This document shows positions 1 to 8,618 of a stretch of 22,215 bases of DNA, piece by piece. The stretch's first letter is position 1. Each line of letters opens with the position of its first letter. Origin of the DNA: an uncultured Collinsella sp. (GTDB taxonomy: Bacteria > Actinomycetota > Coriobacteriia > Coriobacteriales > Coriobacteriaceae); contig CAKUFT010000024.1 in assembly GCA_934650095.1 (NCBI GenBank), positions 1-22,215 on the forward strand, written 5' to 3'. The position numbers and the translations under genes were made by a program. Under the pieces are notes generated by a model, which saw only the letters and a program-made list of their open reading frames with translations, did no database searches and had not been told where the DNA came from.

Positions 1-55
1 AATCGTAGGATAGGCGCTGTTGGTAACCGATAGACGAGAGGGGTTTGGTGGTGCC

Positions 56-439
56 ATGTCCAGGATTGTCGAACATCCCATTTTGGGTGCTCCCAGCAAG
101 GGGAGTCGAGTCGTTTTTACCTATGACGGCGTTGAGATGGAAGGGTACGAGGGCGAACCGATCGCCATGGCGCTAAAGGCCGCAGGGGTCGAGGTGCATC
201 GCTTTACCGCCAAGCGCCACGAGCCGCGCGGCATCTTTTGCGCTATCGGTCGGTGTACCGACTGCGTCATGGTCGTGGACGGTAGGCCCAACGTGCGTAC
301 ATGCATGACGCCGCTTGTCGCCGGTATGGACGTGCGCACGCAAGATGGCGTGGCTCCGCTCGATTTGGATGACCCTCGCGCCGAGGCTCTGGCCGCCGAG
401 GCCGCCGCAAGCCCCGCCGCCGCAAAGGAGGCCGAGTAG
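56..439 (+). CDS. Small [2Fe-2S] ferredoxin-like subunit (HcnA/OoxA-type)
   Basis: The 127-residue protein carries one plant-type [2Fe-2S] motif: C62, C67, C70 and C83, with spacing C-x4-C-x2-C-x12-C, followed by the usual M-T-P. This matches the small electron-transfer subunit of HcnABC, opine oxidase and hydroxyproline dehydrogenase complexes, which are usually 90-110 residues long. The extra length is an Ala/Glu-rich tail. An in-frame start exists further upstream at 20, but the family normally begins just before the segment read from ATG 56; a purine-rich GAGAGGGG lies 13 bases before it, which is a long spacing, so the start is only moderately certain. It is followed after 1 base by the FAD subunit, which implies a shared transcript and complex. 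The substrate is unknown. Confidence 0.85.
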   Translation: MSRIVEHPILGAPSKGSRVVFTYDGVEMEGYEGEPIAMALKAAGVEVHRFTAKRHEPRGIFCAIGRCTDCVMVVDGRPNVRTCMTPLVAGMDVRTQDGVAPLDLDDPRAEALAAEAAASPAAAKEAE

Positions 440-440
440 C

Positions 441-2048
441 ATGGAACGTCATGATCTGGTCGTAGTCGGTGCCGGCCCCAGTGGCCTTTCCGCTGCCATC
501 GAGGCCGCCAAGCGTGGACTCGACGTCGTCGTGTTTGACGAGAACGCCCGTCCCGGCGGACAACTGTTTAAGCAGATTCACAAGTTCTTTGGCTCCAAGG
601 AACATCGCGCCAAGGTTCGCGGGTTTCGCATTGGCGATGAGCTGCTGGCCGAGGCCGACGCGGCGGGCGTGGCCGTGGTGTTGGACGCTACGGTGATTGG
701 TTTGTATGAGGGCCGTGAAGTCGTGGTGCGTGTGGGCGACGTCGTTCGCCATGTGAAGGGCGATGCCGTTCTGGTCGCCACGGGCGCGGCCGAGAACACG
801 CTCAATTTTCCCGGCTGGACGCTGCCCGGCGTGATCGGCGCCGGTGCCGCGCAGACCATGATGAACCTGCATGGCGTAAAGCCTGGCGACCGCGTGCTCA
901 TGGTCGGCTCGGGCAACGTTGGCCTGGTCGTGTCGTTCCAGCTGCTGCAGGCTGGCTGCGACGTGGTCGCGCTCGTCGATGCGGCACCGCGCGTGGGCGG
1001 CTATGGCGTGCATGCGGCCAAGGTGGCCCGCTGCGGCGTGCCATTCTACCTGTCACATACCGTGGTGGCCGCCGAGGGCGACGACCGCGTGACCGGTGTG
1101 ACGATCGGCGAGGTCGATGCACACTGGCAGGTTATTCCCGGTACCGAGAAGCACTTTGACGTGGACACGATCTGCGTGGCCGTGGGCCTGTCTCCCATGA
1201 GCCAGCTGCTCTCGATGGCCGGATGCGAGATGGTCGACGACCCCAAGCGCGGCGGTTATGTCCCGGTGTGCGACGAGAAGGGCGCCACGAGCGTGCCCGG
1301 CGTGTACGTTTCGGGCGATGTCGCGGGTATTGAGGAAGCCTCTTCGGCCATGATCGAGGGCCGCATCTCCGGTGTGGCGATTGCAGAGTATTTGGGCTAC
1401 ACCGACGCAGTGGACGCCGGCGAATCCGAGGACAAGCTCGAGGCTTCGCTCGATACGCTGCGTCAGGGCATGTTTGCGCCCAAGAACCGCGGCAAGAAAA
1501 TCGAGACTACCGAGGAGGGCTGTCCGGTTTCGCAGCATCTGCTGCGCCATGGCTACCTTGCCGATGACGAGCTCGACAGCTATCCCGGCGTGACCCACGG
1601 CGCGGGCGTTCACCCCGTGATTGAGTGCACGCAGAACATCCCCTGCAACCCGTGCCAGGATGCCTGCAAAAAGGGATGCATCTCCATTGGCGAGCATATT
1701 ACGTCGCTGCCGATTGTCGTTGGCGAGTCGCATTGTATCGACTGCGGCATGTGCGTGGCCAGCTGTCCTGGCCAGTCGATCTTCTTGGTCAACGAGGACT
1801 GCGGGGATGGTACCGCGACGGTCACCTTGCCCTACGAGTTCTACCCGTTGCCGCAGGTGGGCGATTGCGGCCGCGCTTTGAGTCGCTCGGGCGAGCCGGT
1901 GTGCGACGCCCAGGTGGTACGCGTGCGCAGCGTCAAGGCGTTTGACAAGACGGCGCTCGTAACCATGAGCGTGCCCAAGGAGTTTGCCATGACGGCGCGC
2001 ATGTTTAAACCCGTCGAGGATACCGAGGAGGTGGCCTGCCATGAGTGA
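441..2048 (+). CDS. FAD/NAD-binding oxidoreductase with C-terminal 2[4Fe-4S] ferredoxin domain
   Basis: The product is 535 residues. Residues 1-320 form a pyridine-nucleotide-disulfide-type fold with a FAD motif GAGPSG at 10-15 and a second dinucleotide motif GSGNVG at 156-161. Residues 396-442 hold nine cysteines: C396, C402, C405, C409 and C413, then C432, C435, C438 and C442. The last four have the CxxCxxCxxxCP ferredoxin pattern. This is the large subunit of HcnB/OoxA-like dehydrogenases, but those usually end in a BFD [2Fe-2S] domain; here that domain is encoded by the next gene and a ferredoxin domain sits in its place. ATG 441 is chosen over an earlier in-frame start because AAAGGAG lies at 423-429 and the FAD fold begins right after it. 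Likely role: passing electrons from the DAO-type subunit to a ferredoxin or NAD acceptor. Confidence 0.85.
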   Translation: MERHDLVVVGAGPSGLSAAIEAAKRGLDVVVFDENARPGGQLFKQIHKFFGSKEHRAKVRGFRIGDELLAEADAAGVAVVLDATVIGLYEGREVVVRVGDVVRHVKGDAVLVATGAAENTLNFPGWTLPGVIGAGAAQTMMNLHGVKPGDRVLMVGSGNVGLVVSFQLLQAGCDVVALVDAAPRVGGYGVHAAKVARCGVPFYLSHTVVAAEGDDRVTGVTIGEVDAHWQVIPGTEKHFDVDTICVAVGLSPMSQLLSMAGCEMVDDPKRGGYVPVCDEKGATSVPGVYVSGDVAGIEEASSAMIEGRISGVAIAEYLGYTDAVDAGESEDKLEASLDTLRQGMFAPKNRGKKIETTEEGCPVSQHLLRHGYLADDELDSYPGVTHGAGVHPVIECTQNIPCNPCQDACKKGCISIGEHITSLPIVVGESHCIDCGMCVASCPGQSIFLVNEDCGDGTATVTLPYEFYPLPQVGDCGRALSRSGEPVCDAQVVRVRSVKAFDKTALVTMSVPKEFAMTARMFKPVEDTEEVACHE

Positions 2049-2409
2049 GGCCGTGAACTTTTACAAGGAGCCGGGTGAGCCGCTCGACCGCGCGGCGATT
2101 GACTTGGGCCCCTATGTGCCCGCGCCCGACGATGGCGTGCTCGTCTGCCGTTGCGAAGAGGTGACGAAGGGCGATATCCGTCGTGCCATTCATGACGGCA
2201 TGTACACCATGACCGAGATTCGTCGTTATCTGCGTCAGGGCATGGGGTTGTGCCAGGGACAGAGCTGTACCAAGCTCGTGCGTCGCATTATGGCGGCGGA
2301 GCTTGCGGGCACGCCGGCAGTGGCGCTACTGGAGCCCGAGACCTCGCGAGCGCCTATGCGCCCGATCGAGATGAGCGTACTCGGCAACGGCGAAGAGGGG
2401 AGAGCGTAG
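2041..2409 (+). CDS. BFD-like [2Fe-2S]-binding protein
   Basis: The 122-residue protein contains a BFD-type [2Fe-2S] domain with C36-x-C38 and C71-x4-C76, followed by a helix rich in Arg, Leu and Met. In HcnB-type proteins and in NirB/GlpA this domain is fused; here it is a separate gene. It overlaps the preceding gene by 8 bases (ATGAGTGA), which suggests translational coupling and a stoichiometric complex with the upstream flavoprotein. The C-terminal 35 residues past the domain show no recognisable motif. Role as an electron relay between subunits is inferred from family and context. Confidence 0.85.
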   Translation: MSEAVNFYKEPGEPLDRAAIDLGPYVPAPDDGVLVCRCEEVTKGDIRRAIHDGMYTMTEIRRYLRQGMGLCQGQSCTKLVRRIMAAELAGTPAVALLEPETSRAPMRPIEMSVLGNGEEGRA

Positions 2410-2411
2410 CC

Positions 2412-3563
2412 ATGGCGGGAACTTATGCAGATATCACCGACGTCGCCTGCGATGTCGTCATTATCGGTGCCGGCGTGATTGGATGCGCGGCGGCGTACAA
2501 CTTGGCCAAGAAGGGCCGCAGCGTCACGGTGCTCGACCGCGAGCCCAACGTGGGCGAGGGCGCGAGTTCGCGCAACGGCGGCGGCGTGCGCCAGAGTGGA
2601 CGCGATGCGCGCGAATTGCCGCTGGCCATGTATGCCGTCGAGAACATATGGCCCACGCTGTCCGATGAATTGGGCGCCGATGTCGAGTACGTCAAGCGCG
2701 GCAACCTGCGCCTGGGCAAGACCGAGGAGCACCTGCAGACGCTTCGCAAACTGGCGAGTATGTCGCAGGGTCTGGGCCTCGACATGAAGATGATCGGGCC
2801 CGATGAAGTGCGCGAGATTAACCCGTACCTGTCCGATCAGGTGATTGGCGCCTCCTGGTGCCCCACGGACGGACATGCCAACCCCATGCGCACCACGCTC
2901 GCATATTATCGTGCCGCCAAGGCGCTCGGCGTGCGCTTTGTGACGGGCGTCGAGGTCAAACGCCTGCGCAAGGTGCGCGGCCGCGTCGCCGGCGTCGAGT
3001 GCAACATCGGCACCTTTACGGCAAACGATGTGCTGCTGGCGGCGGGTCTGGGCAGCCGCGGTATCGCCGAGAGCGTGGGCATCGACATCCCCATGACGGG
3101 ATCGCTTATCGAGTGCCTGGTTACCGAGGCCGAGCCCACGATGTTCCCGCAGATGCTTGGCGTTGCCACGGGTGACTTTTATGGCCATCAGACGGCGCAC
3201 GGCTCGTTTGTCTTTGGTGGCAGCTCGGGCCTTGAGGAATCGAACGGCGCGTTTGGCGGCCGCCCCACCTCGAGCATTACGGCCCCTGCCGAGTGCCGCG
3301 CCATTATGGGCTATATACCGCGCCTGGCCGACGCCAAGATCGTGCGCACCTGGGCCGGCTGGGAGGACGAGAGTGCCGATGGCGTGCCGGTGATCTCGAA
3401 GATCGACGAGGTCCCGGGCCTGACCATCGCCTGCGCCTTTACCGGACACGGATTTGGCATCTCGCCCATCGTGGGCCTGCTGCTTTCCGAGCTGGTGTGC
3501 GATGAGCCCACGACGCTCGACGTCTCGGCCTTTCGCTACGACCGCTTTAAGGCGTGGTTGTGA
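2412..3563 (+). CDS. DAO-family FAD-dependent amine/imino-acid dehydrogenase
   Basis: The 383-residue protein has an N-terminal Rossmann motif GAGVIG at 19-24 and the segment SSRNGGGVRQSGRD typical of the D-amino-acid oxidase/sarcosine oxidase/hydroxyproline dehydrogenase family. The C-terminal GFGISPIVG segment is also family-typical. It should be the catalytic subunit (HcnC/OoxB-like) that oxidises a secondary amine or amino acid. Candidate substrates include sarcosine, proline, hydroxyproline and opines, but the sequence does not decide. ATG 2412 lies two bases after the previous stop, with GGGGAGAG upstream. Its stop overlaps the start of the next gene by one base (TGATG). Confidence 0.82.
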   Translation: MAGTYADITDVACDVVIIGAGVIGCAAAYNLAKKGRSVTVLDREPNVGEGASSRNGGGVRQSGRDARELPLAMYAVENIWPTLSDELGADVEYVKRGNLRLGKTEEHLQTLRKLASMSQGLGLDMKMIGPDEVREINPYLSDQVIGASWCPTDGHANPMRTTLAYYRAAKALGVRFVTGVEVKRLRKVRGRVAGVECNIGTFTANDVLLAAGLGSRGIAESVGIDIPMTGSLIECLVTEAEPTMFPQMLGVATGDFYGHQTAHGSFVFGGSSGLEESNGAFGGRPTSSITAPAECRAIMGYIPRLADAKIVRTWAGWEDESADGVPVISKIDEVPGLTIACAFTGHGFGISPIVGLLLSELVCDEPTTLDVSAFRYDRFKAWL

Positions 3564-4747
3564 TGGAGGATTTCTCGTATCGCCTGCCCACGCACTTTGT
3601 GTTTGGACGTGGTTGCGAGCGGGAGTCAGGACGGCTTGTGGCGCACTATGGCGGCACCAAGGTGCTCGTGCTGTTCGGTGGCGGTTCGGTCGAGCGATCG
3701 GGGCTGCTGTCACGTGTACTCGACTCGCTTGACCGTGCATTGCTCGACCACGTTGAGCTCAAAGGCGTCAAGCCCAATCCGCTGCTGAGTACGGTCTATG
3801 AGGGCATCTCGCTCGTTCGCGATGAGCGCGTGGACTTTATTCTCGCGTTGGGCGGCGGTAGCGTCATCGATACCGCGAAGGCTATTGCAGCCGGCGCCCG
3901 CTACCCGGGCGACGTGTGGGACTTTTACGGGGGCGACTGTACGCCTGATCGGGCATTGCCGGTGGGCTGCGTGCTCACGATTGCGGCATCGGGCTCCGAG
4001 GCCTCGCCCGATTCGGTGATCACGCAGGACGGTTCGATGCTCAAACGTGAGACGTCCTCGTCGGTGCTGCTGCCGACGTTTAGCATTTTGAATCCCGGGT
4101 TGACGGAGACCCTGCCGGCGTATCAGACGGCGTGCGGCATTACCGATATGTACTCGCATCTGTTGGAGCGCTATGTGAGCAGGAGCGGCGACGTCGGCGT
4201 GTCCGACCGCATGATCGAGGGCCTGATGCTCGCGATCATCGACGAAGCGGAGCCTGTTATGGATGACCCGAGAGACTACGATGCGCGTGCCAACTTAATG
4301 TGGGCAGCAACGCTGGCGCACTGTGGCATCGCCGGCGCCGATCGCAAGCACGACTGGGCGAGTCACGATATCGAGTACGCCCTGTCGTCGCGCTACGGTG
4401 TGGCGCACGGCGCGGGACTAGCCGTGGTGATCCCGGCGGTGCTCACGTATTACCTGGATGTCGAGGTTGCCGCGGTGCCGCGCTTGGCGCAGCTGGCGCG
4501 TCGTGTGTGGGGTGTGGATGAGGCCGACGATATGGTCGCCGCCCGTGCCGGCGTTGAGGCCCAGCGTTCGTTCTTTGCTTCACTGGGTATGCCGACGACA
4601 CTCGAGGAGGTGGGCGGAAAGCTCGAGGATATTCCCTCGCTGGCGAGCGAGACGTGCTTTGCCGGCGGTCGCGCCGGTACCGTGGGAGGCTATCTCCCGC
4701 TCGATGAGCATGCCGTCGCACGCATCTTCAGCCTGATGCTTGCCTAA
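3563..4747 (+). CDS. Iron-containing alcohol dehydrogenase, YqhD/BDH type
   Basis: The 394-residue protein carries the nucleotide loop GGGSVID at 97-103. Metal ligands are D195, H199, H268 and H282, which fall almost exactly at the E. coli YqhD positions (194, 198, 267, 281). The motifs TDMYSHLLE and GVAHGAGLAVVIP are characteristic of the butanol dehydrogenase/YqhD branch. It would reduce an aldehyde to an alcohol (or the reverse) with NAD(P)H in the cytoplasm. The TGATG overlap with the flavoprotein gene shows co-transcription, so it may dispose of an aldehyde released by the upstream dehydrogenase; that link is inference. An earlier in-frame start at 3554 is rejected in favour of the coupled ATG. 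Confidence 0.88.
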   Translation: MEDFSYRLPTHFVFGRGCERESGRLVAHYGGTKVLVLFGGGSVERSGLLSRVLDSLDRALLDHVELKGVKPNPLLSTVYEGISLVRDERVDFILALGGGSVIDTAKAIAAGARYPGDVWDFYGGDCTPDRALPVGCVLTIAASGSEASPDSVITQDGSMLKRETSSSVLLPTFSILNPGLTETLPAYQTACGITDMYSHLLERYVSRSGDVGVSDRMIEGLMLAIIDEAEPVMDDPRDYDARANLMWAATLAHCGIAGADRKHDWASHDIEYALSSRYGVAHGAGLAVVIPAVLTYYLDVEVAAVPRLAQLARRVWGVDEADDMVAARAGVEAQRSFFASLGMPTTLEEVGGKLEDIPSLASETCFAGGRAGTVGGYLPLDEHAVARIFSLMLA

Positions 4748-4758
4748 TACCTGTCAGG

Positions 4759-4821
4759 AAGGGACAGGTTTATTTTGCTAGGTAAAGCGTTTGACCTGCC
4801 AAAATAAACCTGTCCCTTTTT
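4759..4821 (+). terminator. Long inverted repeat with T-run; terminator or repeat element
   Basis: Perfect 19-base arms at 4759-4777 and 4800-4818 are separated by a 22-base loop that holds a further short stem (AGGT 4780-4783 with ACCT 4794-4797). The right arm runs into T5 at 4817-4821. It begins 11 bases after the alcohol dehydrogenase stop and can act as an intrinsic terminator for that operon. The length and AT-rich inner half are unlike the other terminators here, so it may be a copy of a dispersed palindromic repeat. Confidence 0.65.
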
Positions 4822-4946
4822 GGTCGGTCGCCGTCTGTGGGCAGATTGGCAACGCTCGCTGATTACGGTCTTGACCTGCGTTAGAATAAGGGCATCTGAT
4901 TATCCGGGCGCATGGAGGAGTGCGCCCGTATGCTGAGGAGGACTTT

Positions 4947-6641
4947 ATGGCAACTGTTGCCGCACCTATCGACGCTACGTCGACCGCCGCTTGGAAGGCG
5001 CTCGAGGCCCATCAGGAGAAGCTCGAGGCCGAGGGCATCGATCTTAAGGCCTGGTTCGCTGCTGACACCGACCGCGTGAACAAGCTGAGCTTTGACGCCG
5101 GCGACCTTCACTTCGACCTGTCCAAGAACCTGGTGACCGATGAGACCGTCAAGCTGCTGTGCGATCTTGCCCGCGAGGTGAAGCTCGAGGAGCGCCGCGA
5201 CGCCATGTTCTCCGGTGAGCACATCAACACCACCGAGGACCGCGCCGTCCTGCACACCGCGCTTCGCCGTCCGGCAAGCGAGAAGGGCCAGCTCATCGTT
5301 GACGGCCAGGACGTCGTCGCCGACGTGCACGAGGTCCTCGACCGCATGTACGCCTTTGCCGAGCGCGTGCGCTCCGGTGAGTGGAAGGGCGTTACCGGCA
5401 AGAAGATTGAGCACCTGGTGTCCATCGGCATCGGTGGCTCCGACCTGGGCCCGGTCATGGCCTACGAGGCCCTGCGTCCCTATGCCGACGCCGGTATCGA
5501 TTGCCGCTACATCTCCAACATCGACCCCAACGATCAGGCCGAGAAGCTCAAGGGTCTGGACCCCGAGACCACGCTCGTGATCATCGTCTCCAAGACCTTC
5601 ACCACGCTCGAGACCCTCACCAACGCCCGCGAGGTCAAGACCTGGATGCTCGAGCAGCTCAAGGCTCAGGGCGCCATCGATGGCTCCGATGAGCAGAACG
5701 CCGAGGCCGTGGCAAAGCACTTCGTCGCCGTTTCCACCGCACTCGAGAAGGTTGAGGCTTTCGGTATCGATCCGGCCAACGCCTTCGGTTTCTGGAACTG
5801 GGTCGGCGGCCGTTACTCCGTTGACTCCGCCGTGGGTCTGTCGCTGATCGTCGTGCTCGGCCCCGAGCGCTTCCAGCAGTTTCTCGAGGGCTTCCACGCC
5901 ATCGACGAGTACTTCTGCAACACGCCGCTCGAGAACAACGCCGTCGCGTTGATGGGCCTGCTCAACGTCTGGTACGTCAACTTCTTCGGTTCCAAGAGCC
6001 ATGCCGTTCTGCCGTACAGCCAGTACCTGCACCGTTTCCCGGCCTACCTGCAGCAGCTCACCATGGAGTCCAACGGCAAGCACGTCCGCTGGGACGGCAG
6101 CGCTGTGACCTCCGATACCGGTGAGATCTTCTGGGGCGAGCCCGGCACCAACGGCCAGCACGCCTTCTATCAGCTGCTGCACCAGGGCACCGTGGTTGTT
6201 CCGGCCGACTTTATCGCTTTCGCCAACACCGCCAACCCCGCGACCGACAACGGCCAGGACGTCCACGAGCTGTTCCTAGGCAACTTCCTGGCCCAGACCA
6301 AGGCACTCGCCTTTGGCAAGACGGCCGACGAGGTGCGCGCCGAGGGCACGCCCGAGCAGATCGTCCCGGCCCGCTGCTTTGAGGGCAACCGTCCGACGAC
6401 CTCCATCTTCGGCGACACGCTGAGCCCGTTCGCGCTCGGCGAGCTCATCGCCCTGTACGAGCACATCGTGTTTGTCGAGGGCACGGTCTGGGGCATCGAC
6501 TCCTACGACCAGTGGGGCGTCGAGCTGGGCAAGCAGCTTGCCAAGCAGATCACCCCTGCCTTCCACGACGACGCTGCCAAGGCCGAGCAGGACGCTTCGA
6601 CCCAGGCGCTCATCGAGTTCTACCGCGCTCACCGCAAGTAG
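4947..6641 (+). CDS. pgi: Glucose-6-phosphate isomerase
   Basis: The 564-residue protein interconverts glucose 6-phosphate and fructose 6-phosphate in the cytoplasm. It shows the family signatures GIGGSDLGP at 161-169, SKTFTT at 215-220, the WNWVGGRYS segment at 283-291 and LTMESNGKH at 371-379. Catalytic residues expected from the family are present as E374, H405 and K529. Length fits the long bacterial type. ATG 4947 has GAGGAGG at 4935-4941, five bases upstream. A possible promoter is TTGACC at 4871-4876 with TCTGAT at 4895-4900, but this is weak. It has its own terminator and is not tightly coupled to neighbours, yet the Amadori locus downstream yields its substrate. Confidence 0.97.
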   Translation: MATVAAPIDATSTAAWKALEAHQEKLEAEGIDLKAWFAADTDRVNKLSFDAGDLHFDLSKNLVTDETVKLLCDLAREVKLEERRDAMFSGEHINTTEDRAVLHTALRRPASEKGQLIVDGQDVVADVHEVLDRMYAFAERVRSGEWKGVTGKKIEHLVSIGIGGSDLGPVMAYEALRPYADAGIDCRYISNIDPNDQAEKLKGLDPETTLVIIVSKTFTTLETLTNAREVKTWMLEQLKAQGAIDGSDEQNAEAVAKHFVAVSTALEKVEAFGIDPANAFGFWNWVGGRYSVDSAVGLSLIVVLGPERFQQFLEGFHAIDEYFCNTPLENNAVALMGLLNVWYVNFFGSKSHAVLPYSQYLHRFPAYLQQLTMESNGKHVRWDGSAVTSDTGEIFWGEPGTNGQHAFYQLLHQGTVVVPADFIAFANTANPATDNGQDVHELFLGNFLAQTKALAFGKTADEVRAEGTPEQIVPARCFEGNRPTTSIFGDTLSPFALGELIALYEHIVFVEGTVWGIDSYDQWGVELGKQLAKQITPAFHDDAAKAEQDASTQALIEFYRAHRK

Positions 6642-6670
6642 GCTTTGCCGCTGATTAAGCGTTAAGCAGA

Positions 6671-6706
6671 AAGGGGCCCGAATCCGTTGGGATGCGGGCC
6701 CTTTGC
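6671..6706 (+). terminator. Intrinsic terminator of pgi
   Basis: Stem GGGCCCG 6674-6680 pairs with CGGGCCC 6695-6701. Outer A-T and G-T pairs extend it to about 10 bp. The loop has 14 bases and the 3' arm runs into a short TTT. It starts 30 bases after the pgi stop. Confidence 0.75.
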
Positions 6707-6713
6707 TGTCTGG

Positions 6714-6911
6714 ATGAATAAGGCAGCGGGCGGCATTCATACCTATGAGGAGAATCGTGCGTTTATCGAGGCCGGCGCCAGCGCGCTGGGTGCCTCGGCG
6801 GGAATCGTAATCGTCGAGGGCGCACCGACGGATGAGAGTCGCTATCAGACGTATTTGACCCGAACGATTGAGCCCAACGACTGCACGCCGTTCATGTTCG
6901 GGACAATATAG
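6714..6911 (+). pseudogene. C-terminal fragment of deoxyribose-phosphate aldolase
   Basis: The 65-codon open segment reads like the end of DeoC. NKAAGGIHTYEENRAFIEAG followed by ASALGASAGIVIVEG matches the family's V-K-A-(A/S)-G-G-(I/V)-R-T-x-E strand, where the Lys is the proton-relay lysine near the Schiff-base site, and the phosphate-binding G-A-S-A-G loop. The rest of the aldolase (normally about 220 residues, including the Schiff-base lysine) is absent: the sequence upstream is the pgi terminator and pgi itself. No ribosome site precedes it. About 20 residues past the phosphate loop extend beyond the usual DeoC end. I read it as a truncated remnant, not a functional gene; expression of a small protein cannot be excluded. 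Confidence 0.7.
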
Positions 6912-6994
6912 CTTTTTACCCGTTGCAAACAGAGGCGTGGCGGGCATTCTGTATGATGACTCAGACAAGGTTGCTTAATGACAGGGAGGCATAT

Positions 6995-7837
6995 ATGGCA
7001 ATCAAAGCCATCGCAATGGATATCGACGGTACGCTCACCAACGACCAAAAGGTCATCAGCCCGCGTACGCGCGAGAAGCTGCTCGCGGCGCAGGAGTCGG
7101 GCATTAAGCTCATCTTGGCTTCGGGCCGTCCCGCATGGGGGCTGCACGCCTTGGCGCAGGAGCTCGACCTTCAAAACCATGACGGTCTGCTAGTTGCCTT
7201 TAATGGCGCGCATGTGGTCGATGCTCAGACCGATGAGGTCCTTTTTGACCAGGCCATGCCGGCTGACGAACTGCACCGTCTGATTGATCATCTGCGTAAT
7301 TTTGACGTGATCCCTATGATTTCGCTCGGTCGCGATCTGCATGTCGAGGATTCGTACCGCTGCATGATCACACTGCCGGACGGTTCGCAGAAGAATATCG
7401 TCAAGTATGAGCGCGATGCGTGCGACCTTAAGATCCGTGAGGTCGAGAGCTTGCATGAGGTCGTGGACGCTTATCCCGTGGACAAGCTGCTGACGGCGGG
7501 CGATCCAGCCTACCTGCAGGCGCATTACGAGGAGATGTATGCGCCCTTTAAGCAGACGCTTTCGGGCATGTTTACGGCCGACTGGTATTTTGAGTACACG
7601 GCGCCCGGTATCGACAAGGCCCGTGCGCTCGAGGGTGCCCTGCCCAAGCTCGGCATCGATGCCAGTGAGGTCGTATCGTTTGGCGACGGCCAGAACGACA
7701 AGTCCATGATTGAGTGGGCCGGCACAGGTGTAGCCATGGGCAACGCCGTCGATGAGGTTAAGGCAGTTGCCCAGATGGTGACCGCCAATAACAACGAAGA
7801 CGGTATCGCGGTGGCACTCGACAAGCTGCTGGGTTAG
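6995..7837 (+). CDS. Cof-type HAD-IIB sugar-phosphate phosphatase
   Basis: The 280-residue protein has the HAD motif I DIDGTL with catalytic D9 and D11, motif II in LASGRP, and motif IV GDGQNDKSM near residue 230. The large insert between motifs II and III is the C2 cap of Cof/YidA-type phosphatases, which act on sugar phosphates, flavin or pyridoxal phosphates in the cytoplasm. The exact substrate cannot be read. ATG 6995 is chosen because GGGAGG lies at 6984-6989, five bases upstream; an earlier in-frame start at 6923 would add 24 residues that are not family-like. It is followed by a terminator. Confidence 0.88.
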   Translation: MAIKAIAMDIDGTLTNDQKVISPRTREKLLAAQESGIKLILASGRPAWGLHALAQELDLQNHDGLLVAFNGAHVVDAQTDEVLFDQAMPADELHRLIDHLRNFDVIPMISLGRDLHVEDSYRCMITLPDGSQKNIVKYERDACDLKIREVESLHEVVDAYPVDKLLTAGDPAYLQAHYEEMYAPFKQTLSGMFTADWYFEYTAPGIDKARALEGALPKLGIDASEVVSFGDGQNDKSMIEWAGTGVAMGNAVDEVKAVAQMVTANNNEDGIAVALDKLLG

Positions 7838-7860
7838 AATCGCCGATAGTGCATGGTTCG

Positions 7861-7885
7861 GGCGTCCGCTTGCGGGCGCCTTTTT
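7861..7885 (+). terminator. Intrinsic terminator after the HAD-IIB gene
   Basis: Stem GGCGTCCG 7861-7868 pairs with CGGGCGCC 7873-7880 (one G-T pair), with a CTTG tetraloop and T5 at 7881-7885. The ribosome site of the next gene starts only four bases later, so the next gene must have some readthrough or a promoter inside the preceding region. Confidence 0.85.
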
Positions 7886-7900
7886 GTTAGGGAGGGTGCC

Positions 7901-8560
7901 GTGTCCGCATTTCCGTTCGACGCCGTTATCTTTGACATGGACGGCGTCATCGTCGATACCGAGTATTACTACCTGGGGGAGACCGCTGCGTTTGCCAAAG
8001 AGCTTGGGCTGAACCTGACCCAAGAGGAGCTGAACGGGCAGGTTGGTACCTCGCATCAGTTCTTTTTGCATATGCTGGTCGATTGGTTTGAGCGCGCCGG
8101 AAAGGGACACTTCACCGGCGAGGAGGCACTGGCCCGCTGGGATGAATGGGCACATAAAAGACCGCGCGATTATCAGACCTTGATCAATCCGGGCGCCGTG
8201 GAGACGATTCGCGAGCTTCCGCGCCGCGGCGTTCGCGTGGCGCTGGCCAGCTCGTCTCCCATGGACAGCATCGAGGAAGTGCTCGATGCGTGCGGTCTGT
8301 CGGATGCCTTTGAGTACGTGGTGAGCGGCGAGCAGTTTAAGGAGAGCAAGCCCGAGCCCGATATTTACCTGCATGCGTTGGATTTGCTGGGGCTGTCCGC
8401 GGACCGCTGCTGCTGCGTCGAGGACTCGGTGCCCGGCATCACTGCCGGCAAGCGAGCGGGTCTGACGGTGATCGCCAAACGCGAGGAGCGCTTCGGCTTT
8501 AGCCAGGATGTGGCTGACAAGATTATCGACCAGCTGCCAGAGCTGCTGGAGCTTGCGTAG
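7901..8560 (+). CDS. HAD-IA phosphatase / beta-phosphoglucomutase-like
   Basis: The 219-residue protein has HAD motif I FDMDGVIVDTE (D12, D14), motif II ASSS, motif III lysine in ESKPEPDIY, and motif IV VEDSVPGI. This is the PgmB/GPH-like subfamily with a helical cap. DMDGV with a following DTE is found both in beta-phosphoglucomutases and in phosphatases of small sugar phosphates, so the activity is uncertain. GTG 7901 is preferred because AGGGAGGG lies at 7889-7896 just upstream; the longer in-frame reading from 7853 would start inside the terminator region. It lies 58 bases before frlR. Confidence 0.87.
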   Translation: MSAFPFDAVIFDMDGVIVDTEYYYLGETAAFAKELGLNLTQEELNGQVGTSHQFFLHMLVDWFERAGKGHFTGEEALARWDEWAHKRPRDYQTLINPGAVETIRELPRRGVRVALASSSPMDSIEEVLDACGLSDAFEYVVSGEQFKESKPEPDIYLHALDLLGLSADRCCCVEDSVPGITAGKRAGLTVIAKREERFGFSQDVADKIIDQLPELLELA

Positions 8561-8618
8561 GACTGGCGATGCGTAATCCGCACCGATTATTGATTCCATA
8601 TTTGCCAGGGGAGGGCAA

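Noticed and set aside
2235..3740. 501-codon minus-strand open frame opposite the DAO-type gene
   Set aside because: It spans the ends of three overlapping plus-strand genes with clear function and has no own signals.
4881..6266. 461-codon open frame on the minus strand opposite pgi
   Set aside because: It mirrors the strongly biased GC-rich codons of pgi, whose active-site motifs are clear, and shows no recognisable domain or ribosome site.
6923..6957. Promoter for the HAD-IIB gene from TTGCAA and TATGAT
   Set aside because: The spacer is 23 bases, too long for a standard promoter.
7190..8599. 469-codon minus-strand open frame across both HAD genes
   Set aside because: Both plus-strand HAD genes have intact motifs and the frame crosses a strong terminator; no domain is visible.
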